Below are positions 24,874 to 32,561 of a stretch of DNA of 64,000 bases, one piece after another (the stretch's first letter is position 1; every line of letters begins with the position of its first letter). Under the pieces are notes generated by a model. That model was not told the origin of the DNA. It ran no database searches and saw only the letters and a program-made list of their open reading frames with translations. Source of the stretch: Jejuia pallidilutea (GTDB lineage: Bacteria > Bacteroidota > Bacteroidia > Flavobacteriales > Flavobacteriaceae); assembly GCF_002973595.1 (NCBI RefSeq), contig NZ_PVEO01000008.1, forward strand, positions 1 through 64,000, written 5' to 3'. The translations under genes were made by a program, and so were the position numbers.

Positions 24874-25644
24874 ATGGCAACTTACAATAAAAGAGGATAC
24901 AAACCAAAAACTAAAGCTGAGAAAGAGCAAAACATTGAGGAAGGCTCAACAACGGCAGAAGTTTTTAATACGCTAGATGAAACCGCTTCTAAAACCGAAG
25001 CGTTTGTAGCTAAAAACCAAAAATATATTTTTATAATAGTTGGTCTTGTAGCTGCCGCGGTATTAGGCTCTTTAGCGTATAAAGAATATGTAGCAAAACC
25101 TAAGCAACTTAATGCGATGAACGATATGTTTCAAGCGCAAAAGTACTTTAATGAGGCTGTAAACGGTGTTGCTAAAGATTCTTTGTTCAACTTGGCACTC
25201 AACGGAGGCGAAGGTAAGTTTGGAATGTTGGATATTATAGATGAATACAGCGGTACACCTGCAGCAAATTTGGCAAATTACTACGCTGGTACTGCCTATT
25301 TAAGATTAAAAGATTACAAGAATGCAATAGCCTATTTAAGTGAATTTGAAAGTGACGACGAAGTATTGGCGCCTTTGGCCAAAGGCAATATAGGTGACGC
25401 TTTTGTACAGTTAGACCAACCAAAAGATGCACTAGAATACTACGAAAAAGCTATTGCTTTACGCGATAACGGTTACACTACACCTATGTACCTATACAAA
25501 GCAGGTGCACTAGCCCTAGATTTAGGGCAGCCAGACAAGGCGTTAGGATATTTTAAAAGAATAAAAGAAGATTATCCTGATGCTACCGAAGCTGCAACTG
25601 TTGACGTATTTATAGGAAAAGCGCAGGTGTTGGCAAATAAATAA
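24874..25644 (+). CDS. TPR-repeat membrane-anchored protein (YfgM-like)
   Basis: A 256-residue protein from MATYNKRGYKPKTKAEK. The N-terminal ~45 residues are charged and cytoplasmic, followed by one membrane segment (YIFIIVGLVAAAVLGSLAY). The periplasmic part holds tetratricopeptide-like helices (about 110-250: YAGTAYLRLKDYKNAIAYLS, KGNIGDAFVQLDQPKDALEYY, LYKAGALALDLGQPDKALGYF). This is the YfgM layout, an ancillary SecYEG-associated chaperone partner in proteobacteria; the role here is inferred. ribH starts 11 bp after its stop. Confidence 0.85.
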   Translation: MATYNKRGYKPKTKAEKEQNIEEGSTTAEVFNTLDETASKTEAFVAKNQKYIFIIVGLVAAAVLGSLAYKEYVAKPKQLNAMNDMFQAQKYFNEAVNGVAKDSLFNLALNGGEGKFGMLDIIDEYSGTPAANLANYYAGTAYLRLKDYKNAIAYLSEFESDDEVLAPLAKGNIGDAFVQLDQPKDALEYYEKAIALRDNGYTTPMYLYKAGALALDLGQPDKALGYFKRIKEDYPDATEAATVDVFIGKAQVLANK

Positions 25645-25655
25645 ATTCTTATTTT

Positions 25656-26141
25656 ATGGCAACCGAAAATAAAAACTTATCAGAATACGATAAAGCTACA
25701 ATCCCAAACGCGAGTAAATTTCGGTTTGGGATTGTTGTTTCTGAGTGGAACGAGAAAATAACCGAAGGACTTTATAAAGGGGCTTACAATGCACTAATTG
25801 AAAATGGTGTTGCACCCTCAAATATTATTCGTTGGAATGTTCCTGGAAGTTTCGAGTTGGTTTATGGTTGCAAAAAAATGCAAGAACAAATGGTTAATGC
25901 TGTAATTGCCATTGGTAGTGTAGTACAAGGCGAAACCAAACATTTCGATTTTGTTTGCGAAGGGGTTACGCAAGGCATAAAAGATTTGAATGTAATGCGA
26001 GAAACGCCTGTAATTTTCTGCGTACTTACCGATAATACTATGCAACAGGCCATAGACCGTTCTGGTGGAAAACATGGTAATAAGGGCACTGAAGCTGGTA
26101 TAGCTGCCATAAAAATGGCAGAACTACGAAAAAATAGCTAA
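25656..26141 (+). CDS. ribH: 6,7-dimethyl-8-ribityllumazine synthase
   Basis: Condenses 3,4-dihydroxybutanone 4-phosphate with the pyrimidinedione to form lumazine, the penultimate step of riboflavin synthesis. At 161 residues it has the normal size. Motifs: FGIVVSEWNEKITEGLYKGA, NVPGSFELVYGCK, and the active-site His block GSVVQGETKHFDFV. It is probably co-transcribed with the TPR gene upstream. The other riboflavin genes are not in the window. Confidence 0.96.
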   Translation: MATENKNLSEYDKATIPNASKFRFGIVVSEWNEKITEGLYKGAYNALIENGVAPSNIIRWNVPGSFELVYGCKKMQEQMVNAVIAIGSVVQGETKHFDFVCEGVTQGIKDLNVMRETPVIFCVLTDNTMQQAIDRSGGKHGNKGTEAGIAAIKMAELRKNS

Positions 26142-26296
26142 TTTAAAATTACAAAAAGTAAAAATCAAAAATTCTAAAGCAACTCTTAATTAAATAGGTT
26201 GTATTTTTGGATTTACTTTTTTTAGTATTGTGATTTTCTAGACATTTTGTTAACAATTTTTAGCAGTTCGCTTCAGTAATTCTAGCCTTTTTTAAG

Positions 26297-26304
26297 TATT
26301 TTTG
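26297..26304 (+). promoter_or_regulatory. Promoter -7 box upstream of the small membrane protein gene
   Basis: TATTTTTG at 26297-26304 overlaps the longest possible start (TTG at 26302), so translation must begin later, probably at the TTG at 26323. Confidence 0.5.
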
Positions 26305-26322
26305 AGGTATAAGCATAACAAC

Positions 26323-26550
26323 TTGTTTAAGCAACGAAAACATAAAACTTTTAATTATAAACCTCGGTTTTCAGAAAACGATAGAGAACAAGAGTTAGAG
26401 GAAGATACCAAAGCATTTGCCTCCAAGTGGCGTAGGGAAAATGCGAAAAATGGCTCAAAAATTAAAGGCGGTATGTCTATGCGCTTTTTAATTTTGGCTT
26501 TGGTACTATTATTGATTTGCATGTACATATTAGAAAAAAAGTACATGTAA
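26323..26550 (+). CDS. Small single-pass membrane protein, first of a related pair
   Basis: About 75 residues from a proposed TTG start at 26323 (MFKQRKHKTFNYKPRFSEND). A longer TTG start at 26302 lies inside the -7 box. The N-terminus is basic, the centre is charged, and a C-terminal membrane segment (MRFLILALVLLLICMYILEKKYM) ends the protein, suggesting an N-in, tail-anchored form. The N-terminal motif K-Q-RKHKTFNYKPRF recurs in the next gene as KTRKNKKYSYTPRYY. No function is known to me; relatives beside ribH are sometimes labelled riboflavin synthase subunit beta, which nothing in this sequence supports. Confidence 0.75.
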   Translation: MFKQRKHKTFNYKPRFSENDREQELEEDTKAFASKWRRENAKNGSKIKGGMSMRFLILALVLLLICMYILEKKYM

Positions 26551-26569
26551 TCTTTAAAAGTTAGAACTC

Positions 26570-26848
26570 ATGGGAATATTAAAAACGAGAAAAAATAAAA
26601 AGTACAGTTATACACCACGTTACTACAAAGGTGATGCAAATCCTTATGAAATAAAGCATAAGTTTGATGAACACCGTGTTACCGTGGGCAATAATAATGG
26701 TATAAAATCTAAATTTGTTAATGCAATAAACGATTATAAAACCAACGAAAACAAAGAAGCTAATCGCCGTGTGTTAATTATTGTTGCAATTTTGGTTGCA
26801 GTATTTTTATTTATCATTGGTTTCGATTTATCTATTTTCTTTTCATAA
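26570..26848 (+). CDS. Small single-pass membrane protein, second of a related pair
   Basis: A 92-residue protein starting MGILKTRKNKKYSYTPRYYK. The N-terminal basic motif parallels the preceding gene; the middle contains NPYEIKHKFDEHRVTVG; a C-terminal membrane segment (VLIIVAILVAVFLFIIGFDLSIFF) ends it. It lies 19 bp after the first small gene and 6 bp before mutL, so all three are probably one transcript. Function unknown. The conserved tandem arrangement suggests that the two proteins act together, but this is inference. Confidence 0.85.
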   Translation: MGILKTRKNKKYSYTPRYYKGDANPYEIKHKFDEHRVTVGNNNGIKSKFVNAINDYKTNENKEANRRVLIIVAILVAVFLFIIGFDLSIFFS

Positions 26849-26854
26849 TATTTT

Positions 26855-28708
26855 ATGGCAGACATCATACAACTCTTACCAGACCACGTAGCAAATCAAA
26901 TAGCCGCTGGAGAAGTTGTACAACGTCCCGCATCGGTGGTAAAGGAATTACTTGAAAATGCCATAGATGCAGGTGCCGATGTTATAAAACTCATAGTTAA
27001 AGACGCTGGTAAAACTCTTATTCAGGTTATTGATGATGGTAAGGGTATGAGCGTTACCGATGCCCGTTTAAGTTTTGAGCGACATGCCACGTCTAAAATT
27101 AGAAATGCCGACGATTTATTTAAACTCAATACCAAAGGATTTCGCGGAGAGGCACTGGCTAGTATAGCTGCCATTGCCCATGTGGAATTAAAAACCAAAC
27201 AAGACACCGATGATGTTGGCACTTGTATAGTTATAGAGGGTAGCGAAGTAACCTCTCAAGATGTGGTAGTTACCCCAAAAGGTACGTCAATATCAGTTAA
27301 AAATTTATTTTTTAATATCCCTGCAAGACGTAATTTTTTAAAATCTAATACCGTAGAATTACGTCATATTATTGACGAATTTCATCGTGTGGCTTTAGCG
27401 CACCCCAGTATAAGTTTTTCACTTTACAATAATGGTAGCGAAACCTTTAATTTGCCAGTTAGCAATTACAGACAACGTATTGTAAATATCTTTGGAAACA
27501 AAACCAACGAAAAACTGGTGCCTGTTGAAGAAGATACCGAAGTACTAAAAATTTCGGGGTTTGTAGGCAAGCCCGAATTTGCAAAAAAAACTAGGGGAGA
27601 GCAATATTTTTTTGTAAACAATCGCTTTATAAAAAGTGCCTATTTGAATCATGCTATTTTATCAGCTTTTGAAGGATTGTTAAAAAATGGCACACACCCA
27701 AGTTACTTTTTAAATCTAGAAGTAAATCCGCAGACTATAGATATAAATATTCATCCTACAAAAACAGAAATTAAGTTTGATGATGAACATACGCTGTATG
27801 CTATTTTGCGTTCGGCAGTAAAACACAGTTTAGGCCAGTTTAATATTGCTCCAGTTTTAGATTTTGAACGCGATGCTACATTAGATACGCCATACAATTT
27901 AAAAGGCTCTAGAACCGAAGCGCCTAAAATAGAGGTAGATAGTAATTTTAATCCATTTCAGGAATCAAAACCACCACGAGAACAGCAAAATTCTAGTTTT
28001 AAAAAAGCACCAAGTGAGCATTGGGAAAGTTTATATGTAGGGTTAGAATCTAAAAGTAATGGTTCTGCATCTAATTTTAGCGAATTAACTTTTGAAAGTG
28101 AAGAGTCTACCAGTTCGTTATTCGAAACAAAAGTCACACCCGATAAGGCTAATGCAACTTACCAGTTTCACAATAAATACATAATAAGTGCTATAAAATC
28201 TGGGATGTTGGTAATAGACCAAAGTAGGGCGCACCAACGTATTTTGTATGAGGATTTTTTAAAAGACATAACAGTTAAAGAAGGTGTAAGTCAGCAATTA
28301 TTATTTCCATTACAGCTACATTTCTCTTCTCAAGAATTAGAAATTGTAAAACAATTACAAGGCGATTTAGAACATACAGGTTTTGTGTTTTCAAACGTTA
28401 CTGAAGAATCTATAGAAATTAAAGGTGTACCTGTAATGGTGCCAGAAAGTGAGATTTCTATTATTTTAGAACAGCTAATTAGCGATGTACAAAACGAAGT
28501 GCCAGATGCTAATTTTAGTGCCACAGATTTATTGGCAAAATCTATGGCAAAAAGTTTAGCAATTAAAACAGGTCAGTCTTTGCAAAAAGATGAACAAGAA
28601 CACATAGTAAACAAATTATTTGCCTGTAAAGAACCCAATGTGTCTCCTACTAATAGGGTAACGTTTATTACTGTTGGAGTAGACGAGTTGGATAAAAAGT
28701 TTATATAG
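26855..28708 (+). CDS. mutL: DNA mismatch repair protein MutL, with a degenerate nuclease metal site
   Basis: A 617-residue GHKL ATPase that couples MutS mismatch recognition to strand removal. ATPase motifs are intact: ELLENAIDAGA, DDGKGM, ATSKI and GFRGEALASIA, followed by the transducer domain (ending near 330) with NIHPTKTEIKFDDE. A Ser/Glu-rich linker precedes the C-terminal dimerisation domain (about 435-617). The endonuclease motif DQHAxxExxxxE of nuclease-type MutL reads DQSRAHQRILYE here (Asp455), so His and the first Glu are lost. The ACKxxIK-type and CPHGRP-type motifs are also changed (AKSLAIKTG; VSPTNR). It is therefore probably not a canonical metal-dependent nicking MutL. Confidence 0.95.
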   Translation: MADIIQLLPDHVANQIAAGEVVQRPASVVKELLENAIDAGADVIKLIVKDAGKTLIQVIDDGKGMSVTDARLSFERHATSKIRNADDLFKLNTKGFRGEALASIAAIAHVELKTKQDTDDVGTCIVIEGSEVTSQDVVVTPKGTSISVKNLFFNIPARRNFLKSNTVELRHIIDEFHRVALAHPSISFSLYNNGSETFNLPVSNYRQRIVNIFGNKTNEKLVPVEEDTEVLKISGFVGKPEFAKKTRGEQYFFVNNRFIKSAYLNHAILSAFEGLLKNGTHPSYFLNLEVNPQTIDINIHPTKTEIKFDDEHTLYAILRSAVKHSLGQFNIAPVLDFERDATLDTPYNLKGSRTEAPKIEVDSNFNPFQESKPPREQQNSSFKKAPSEHWESLYVGLESKSNGSASNFSELTFESEESTSSLFETKVTPDKANATYQFHNKYIISAIKSGMLVIDQSRAHQRILYEDFLKDITVKEGVSQQLLFPLQLHFSSQELEIVKQLQGDLEHTGFVFSNVTEESIEIKGVPVMVPESEISIILEQLISDVQNEVPDANFSATDLLAKSMAKSLAIKTGQSLQKDEQEHIVNKLFACKEPNVSPTNRVTFITVGVDELDKKFI

Positions 28709-28711
28709 ATT

Positions 28712-29551
28712 ATGATGAGGATTTCAAATACGGTAAAGCACCTAATAATTATAAACGTTATTATGTTTGTGGGTACACTAGCTATTGGCAACGGGGTGTT
28801 TTACGATTGGTTTGCTATGCATTTTCCAAGACACGAAGCGTTTAAGCCTTGGCAAATTTTTACGCACATGTTTATGCATGGTGGAGCAGATATGAATAAT
28901 TTAAGTATCACACATTTACTGTTCAACATGTTTGCTTTATGGATGTTTGGCTCGCCTGTAGAACATGTATTAGGTGCTAAACGTTTTATATTTATTTACT
29001 TTTCAGCTGGTTTAGGCGCAGTAGCTCTACAGGTCGCTTATCATTATTACGATTTTTATTCTATTTACCAAGGTATTGCAGATTTGAATATGGACGGGGA
29101 GTTGCTAAACAAAATCATTTCAATTGATGCAAGTGAAGGTCTATATATAAAAGGCGAAATACTTAGTGAACAAATGTTACCGCTTTTGGAGCAATATAAC
29201 TTTAATGCAGATTTAATTAACCAATCATCATTCAAATCGTTATTTGATTTAAATGTGCTTGCTAGAAGCTCTATGGTAGGAGCATCAGGATGTATTATGG
29301 GAGTTATGGCTGCTTTTGGTATGATGAACCCTAATGCAGAATTAATGTTGATTTTTTTACCAATTCCTATAAAAGCAAAATATTTTATACCTGGAATTAT
29401 ATTGATTGATTTAATTTCTGGTATTTCAGGGCATTCCATATTTAGTCCTAGTAACACTGCACATTTTGCCCACGTTGGTGGTGCTTTAACGGGCTTTTTT
29501 GTAATGTGGTATTGGAAAAAAAATCAGTTTAACAGAAATCGTTGGAATTAA
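28712..29551 (+). CDS. Rhomboid-family intramembrane serine protease, long form
   Basis: A 279-residue membrane protein starting 3 bp after mutL. The rhomboid core is present: HMFMHGG, HLLFNMFALWMFG, the catalytic Ser in GASGCIMG, and the catalytic His in HFAHVGGALTGFF. Between the third and fourth membrane segments lies an unusually long, mostly polar loop (about residues 115-185) that most rhomboids lack. Substrates are unknown. A second rhomboid gene starts 2 bp after its stop, so they are translationally linked. Confidence 0.93.
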   Translation: MMRISNTVKHLIIINVIMFVGTLAIGNGVFYDWFAMHFPRHEAFKPWQIFTHMFMHGGADMNNLSITHLLFNMFALWMFGSPVEHVLGAKRFIFIYFSAGLGAVALQVAYHYYDFYSIYQGIADLNMDGELLNKIISIDASEGLYIKGEILSEQMLPLLEQYNFNADLINQSSFKSLFDLNVLARSSMVGASGCIMGVMAAFGMMNPNAELMLIFLPIPIKAKYFIPGIILIDLISGISGHSIFSPSNTAHFAHVGGALTGFFVMWYWKKNQFNRNRWN

Positions 29552-29553
29552 AA

Positions 29554-30399
29554 ATGACGTCCTTAAACCAAGATATAAAATATAAATTATCGCGACTTAA
29601 CGTGCTAGAAAAACTCATTGTAGTTAATGTGGTAGTTTTTGTTGTGGGCCTTATATTCTCTCCACTTTTATCATGGTTGGAGTTACCTAGTGAGTTTAGC
29701 AAATTTATTTTTAAACCTTGGACACTTGTTACATACGCATTTACCCATTACGGGTTTTGGCATTTAGCCTTCAATATGTTATGGCTATATTTTGTGGCGC
29801 GTATGTTTCTTAATTTGTTTTCTCCTAAAATGGCGTTAAACCTTTACTTTTTAGGTGCCATTTCTGGTGGAATTTTGTATTTATTATTTTTTGAGTTTTT
29901 GCCAAAAGGCAGGTTAGGGGTTCCTTTGGTAGGTGCTTCGGCATCTGTAATGGCTATACTTATTTTTTTATGTGCCTATATGCCAAACCAAGAAGTACGT
30001 ATTTTTACATTCAATATTAAGTTGTGGTATATTGGTGCAGCTTTTGTTGGTTTAGATGTATTACGCCTTTTTGGAGAAAACGGTGGTGGTTATTTAGCAC
30101 ATTTGGGTGGTGCACTGTTGGGGTATATTTATGCTAAACAACTTATTAAAGGCAAAGATATTGGCAAAGGTTTTGAAAAATTTATGGATGGTTTTTTAAG
30201 CATTTTTAAATTTAAAAAGAAGAGTCCTTTAAAAACCGTACATAAAAATAAAAGTAAGGTAGGCGGCTATACAAAAGCCGATTTTAATGCCTTTAGCAAT
30301 CAAAAAAAGATTGATGTTATTTTAGATAAAATAAGTAAAAGTGGTTACGATAGTTTAACTGCCGAAGAAAAGGATTTTTTGTTTAGAGCAGGAAAGTAA
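29554..30399 (+). CDS. Rhomboid-family intramembrane serine protease, short-loop form with C-terminal DUF6576-like tail
   Basis: 281 residues from the ATG at 29554; a TTG at 29542 would overlap the upstream gene and is less likely. Six membrane segments include YAFTHYGFWHLAFNMLWLY, the catalytic Ser in GASASVMAIL and the catalytic His in LAHLGGALLGY. The cytoplasmic tail (about 215-281) ends in VILDKISKSGYDSLTAEEKDFLFRAG, a motif common at the C-terminus of Bacteroidota rhomboids. It lacks the long loop of the neighbouring paralogue, so the two have probably diverged in substrate choice. Confidence 0.92.
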   Translation: MTSLNQDIKYKLSRLNVLEKLIVVNVVVFVVGLIFSPLLSWLELPSEFSKFIFKPWTLVTYAFTHYGFWHLAFNMLWLYFVARMFLNLFSPKMALNLYFLGAISGGILYLLFFEFLPKGRLGVPLVGASASVMAILIFLCAYMPNQEVRIFTFNIKLWYIGAAFVGLDVLRLFGENGGGYLAHLGGALLGYIYAKQLIKGKDIGKGFEKFMDGFLSIFKFKKKSPLKTVHKNKSKVGGYTKADFNAFSNQKKIDVILDKISKSGYDSLTAEEKDFLFRAGK

Positions 30400-30474
30400 C
30401 ATGAATATAGCATTAGCTTTTAAAAATAACCCAAACAACCGTCCTCTGTCAACTCTCATTACTCAATTATCAGT

Positions 30475-31500
30475 ATGAAAAAGCTAAAATTCTTTGATAA
30501 AATCCTTTGGTTGATCAATAGAATATTAGCTGTTCTTTTATTGCTCTCTTTTATACTGCCTTTTTTACCCCCAAAAACATTTTCAGTATTATCTGTATTA
30601 AGCTTGGGTGTTGCATTGTTAATTTTGGCTAACGTTTTGTTTTTTTTGTATTGGTTAATAAAACTTAAAAAACAATTTATACTATCACTGGTGGTTTTGG
30701 CTATAGGTTATTTTTCGTTTGGCTCGTTATATAAGTTTTCTTCATCTAAAAATATAGCGGCTAGTGGAAATTTTAAAGTAATGAATTACAACGTACGTTT
30801 GTTTAATCTTTATAAATGGATACCAGAAGATAGTATAGAAACTAAAATTGAAGATTTAATAAAAACCGAAGCTCCTGATATTTTAAGTTTGCAAGAATAT
30901 CATCCCCATAAAAATGTAGATTTATCTTTTTTTAAATATAAATTTGAAAAGCTATCGGGAAAAAAAACAAAATACGGGCAAGCTATTTTTTCAAATTTCC
31001 CCATTATAAACTCAGGATCTGTTGAGTTTCCAAACACATCAAACAATGCTATTTTTGTGGATGTAGTAATGCCTACTGATACTGTGCGCGTATATAATGT
31101 ACATTTAGAGTCTATGCGCATCAATACAAAAGTAGAGAGTTTAAAAAAGGAAAACTCCGAACGGCTTTTTAAGCGCATTGGCACCACCTTTAAAATGCAA
31201 CAGTTTCAATCTGAATTGTTTTTGATGCACAAAAACCAATGCAAATACAAAATGATTGTTTGTGGCGATTTTAACAATACGGCCTTTTCTTATGTATATA
31301 GAAAAATTAAAGGTGATTTAAATGATACATTTAAAAAAGCGGGTAATGGTTTTGGGCGCACTTACGATTTTAAATTTTTTCCTGTTAGAATCGACTTTAT
31401 TTTTGCAGATGATGCTTTTGCCGTAAACGGTTTTAAAGCGTATAATGAGCATTATTCTGATCATTACCCGATTATGTCTACGCTTAATTTAACGCCGTAA
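30475..31500 (+). CDS. Membrane-anchored endonuclease/exonuclease/phosphatase family protein
   Basis: A 341-residue protein. Three hydrophobic segments lie in the first ~90 residues; the EEP fold (about 100-340) follows. Catalytic motifs: MNYNVRLFN, LSLQEYHPH (metal-binding Glu), YNVHLES, VCGDFNNTAFS (Asp/Asn), and the C-terminal SDHYPI with the catalytic Asp-His. The family includes nucleases and sphingomyelinase- or phosphoinositide-phosphatase-like enzymes, and the sequence does not settle the substrate. The catalytic domain probably faces outward. It closes the mutL-rhomboid group; its stop is 3 bp from the convergent DUF6122 gene. Confidence 0.88.
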   Translation: MKKLKFFDKILWLINRILAVLLLLSFILPFLPPKTFSVLSVLSLGVALLILANVLFFLYWLIKLKKQFILSLVVLAIGYFSFGSLYKFSSSKNIAASGNFKVMNYNVRLFNLYKWIPEDSIETKIEDLIKTEAPDILSLQEYHPHKNVDLSFFKYKFEKLSGKKTKYGQAIFSNFPIINSGSVEFPNTSNNAIFVDVVMPTDTVRVYNVHLESMRINTKVESLKKENSERLFKRIGTTFKMQQFQSELFLMHKNQCKYKMIVCGDFNNTAFSYVYRKIKGDLNDTFKKAGNGFGRTYDFKFFPVRIDFIFADDAFAVNGFKAYNEHYSDHYPIMSTLNLTP

Positions 31501-31503
31501 ATT

Positions 31504-31812
31504 TTACATTAAAGCACAATCTACCGCATCGGAAACAATATGTATGACCAGCCCTAAACCAACCAATCTTGATTTTTTTGGAATACATAAAAAGAAGTAA
31601 AACAAAATGGCAAATGAGGAGTGTAAGGGATGAAACCCAATGCTGCACCTGTTAGGATTAAAAATTGGTGTAGCTAATAAATGATCTACGTCAATTAAGA
31701 GTCCTGCAAGCATAATAAAGTACGCTATTTTCCAATTCGACTTAAAAAATAACAATGCTACAACTAGCGGCAATAAAAAATGACAACCATAGTGAGCAAA
31801 AGTTTGTAGCAT
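31504..31812 (-). CDS. DUF6122-family small integral membrane protein
   Basis: A 102-residue protein with four hydrophobic segments. Conserved polar residues HYGCHF, LLIDVDHLLATP, CSIGFHPLHS and HIVSDAVDC resemble the His/Asp pattern of YdjM-type membrane-bound metal-dependent hydrolases in shortened form. Function unknown. It overlaps the wbqC-like gene by 1 bp, so translation is probably coupled. Confidence 0.82.
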   Translation of the reverse strand: MLQTFAHYGCHFLLPLVVALLFFKSNWKIAYFIMLAGLLIDVDHLLATPIFNPNRCSIGFHPLHSSFAILFYFFLCIPKKSRLVGLGLVIHIVSDAVDCALM

Positions 31813-32435
31813 TATCTAGGAGTTATAGTTTGAGATTCTAAATAATTTAGTGCATTAGGGCCTTCGTTAAATAGTAAATCTAAAATACTTAAATTAGGGA
31901 TGAATCCATGTTTATCATCAAAAACCTGAGTGTAGCTATCAAAGTTTTTGGGTGTTTCATTCTTGGCGTTTACCAGATATCTTAAGTCTGTTTTATCTAC
32001 TACTGCTTTTTTAAAAGATGTAGTTTTCGATGTTTCAATATCTAGCTGCAAACATTCACAAATTACATCAAAACATTTCAAATTAAAATCTAAAAGTAAC
32101 TCTGTATCTTCAAAAAAAAGTGGTTTTAATTCATCTTCATAGAACTCAAAAAAGGGAGATGTTCTATAAGCAGATTCCAAAGATTTCCAATGTTGCAATT
32201 GCCATTTTTCAGTATTAAAAATTTTTACATCTTTATATTTTTTTCGGTTTTTTTGAGAGAACACCACGGGTATATTTAGCAGCAACTTTCCGTTTGCACC
32301 ATAAATATAGGTGCGGTTTCTATATGTTTGTTTTACGTAGTTATCACCTAACTCCAAGGTTACGTTCTTCGCCTGTGCCAATGCCACAAAATGAGCTATA
32401 TTTGGGAAGTATGTTGGGTGTATAAGAATATTCAT
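31812..32435 (-). CDS. WbqC-family protein
   Basis: A 207-residue protein recognised from its WbqC-like N-terminus (HPTYFPNIAHFVALAQAKNV), YVKQTYRNRTYIYGANGKLLLNIPV, and the LESAYRTSPFFEFYEDEL block. Some members sit in O-antigen clusters. In Bacteroidota the gene usually lies beside signal peptidase, as here (126 bp downstream of lepB). The biochemical role is not established. Confidence 0.88.
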   Translation of the reverse strand: MNILIHPTYFPNIAHFVALAQAKNVTLELGDNYVKQTYRNRTYIYGANGKLLLNIPVVFSQKNRKKYKDVKIFNTEKWQLQHWKSLESAYRTSPFFEFYEDELKPLFFEDTELLLDFNLKCFDVICECLQLDIETSKTTSFKKAVVDKTDLRYLVNAKNETPKNFDSYTQVFDDKHGFIPNLSILDLLFNEGPNALNYLESQTITPR

Positions 32436-32561
32436 TGTTAATTATTGTTATTCCTATTGTAACCGGAATGCTCTATAAAATGTAATGGCTTTAAATTGCG
32501 GCCTTTATACAGTACGGGTCATTTAGCTTTACAACTACTACATAACATAGAAATAATAAAA

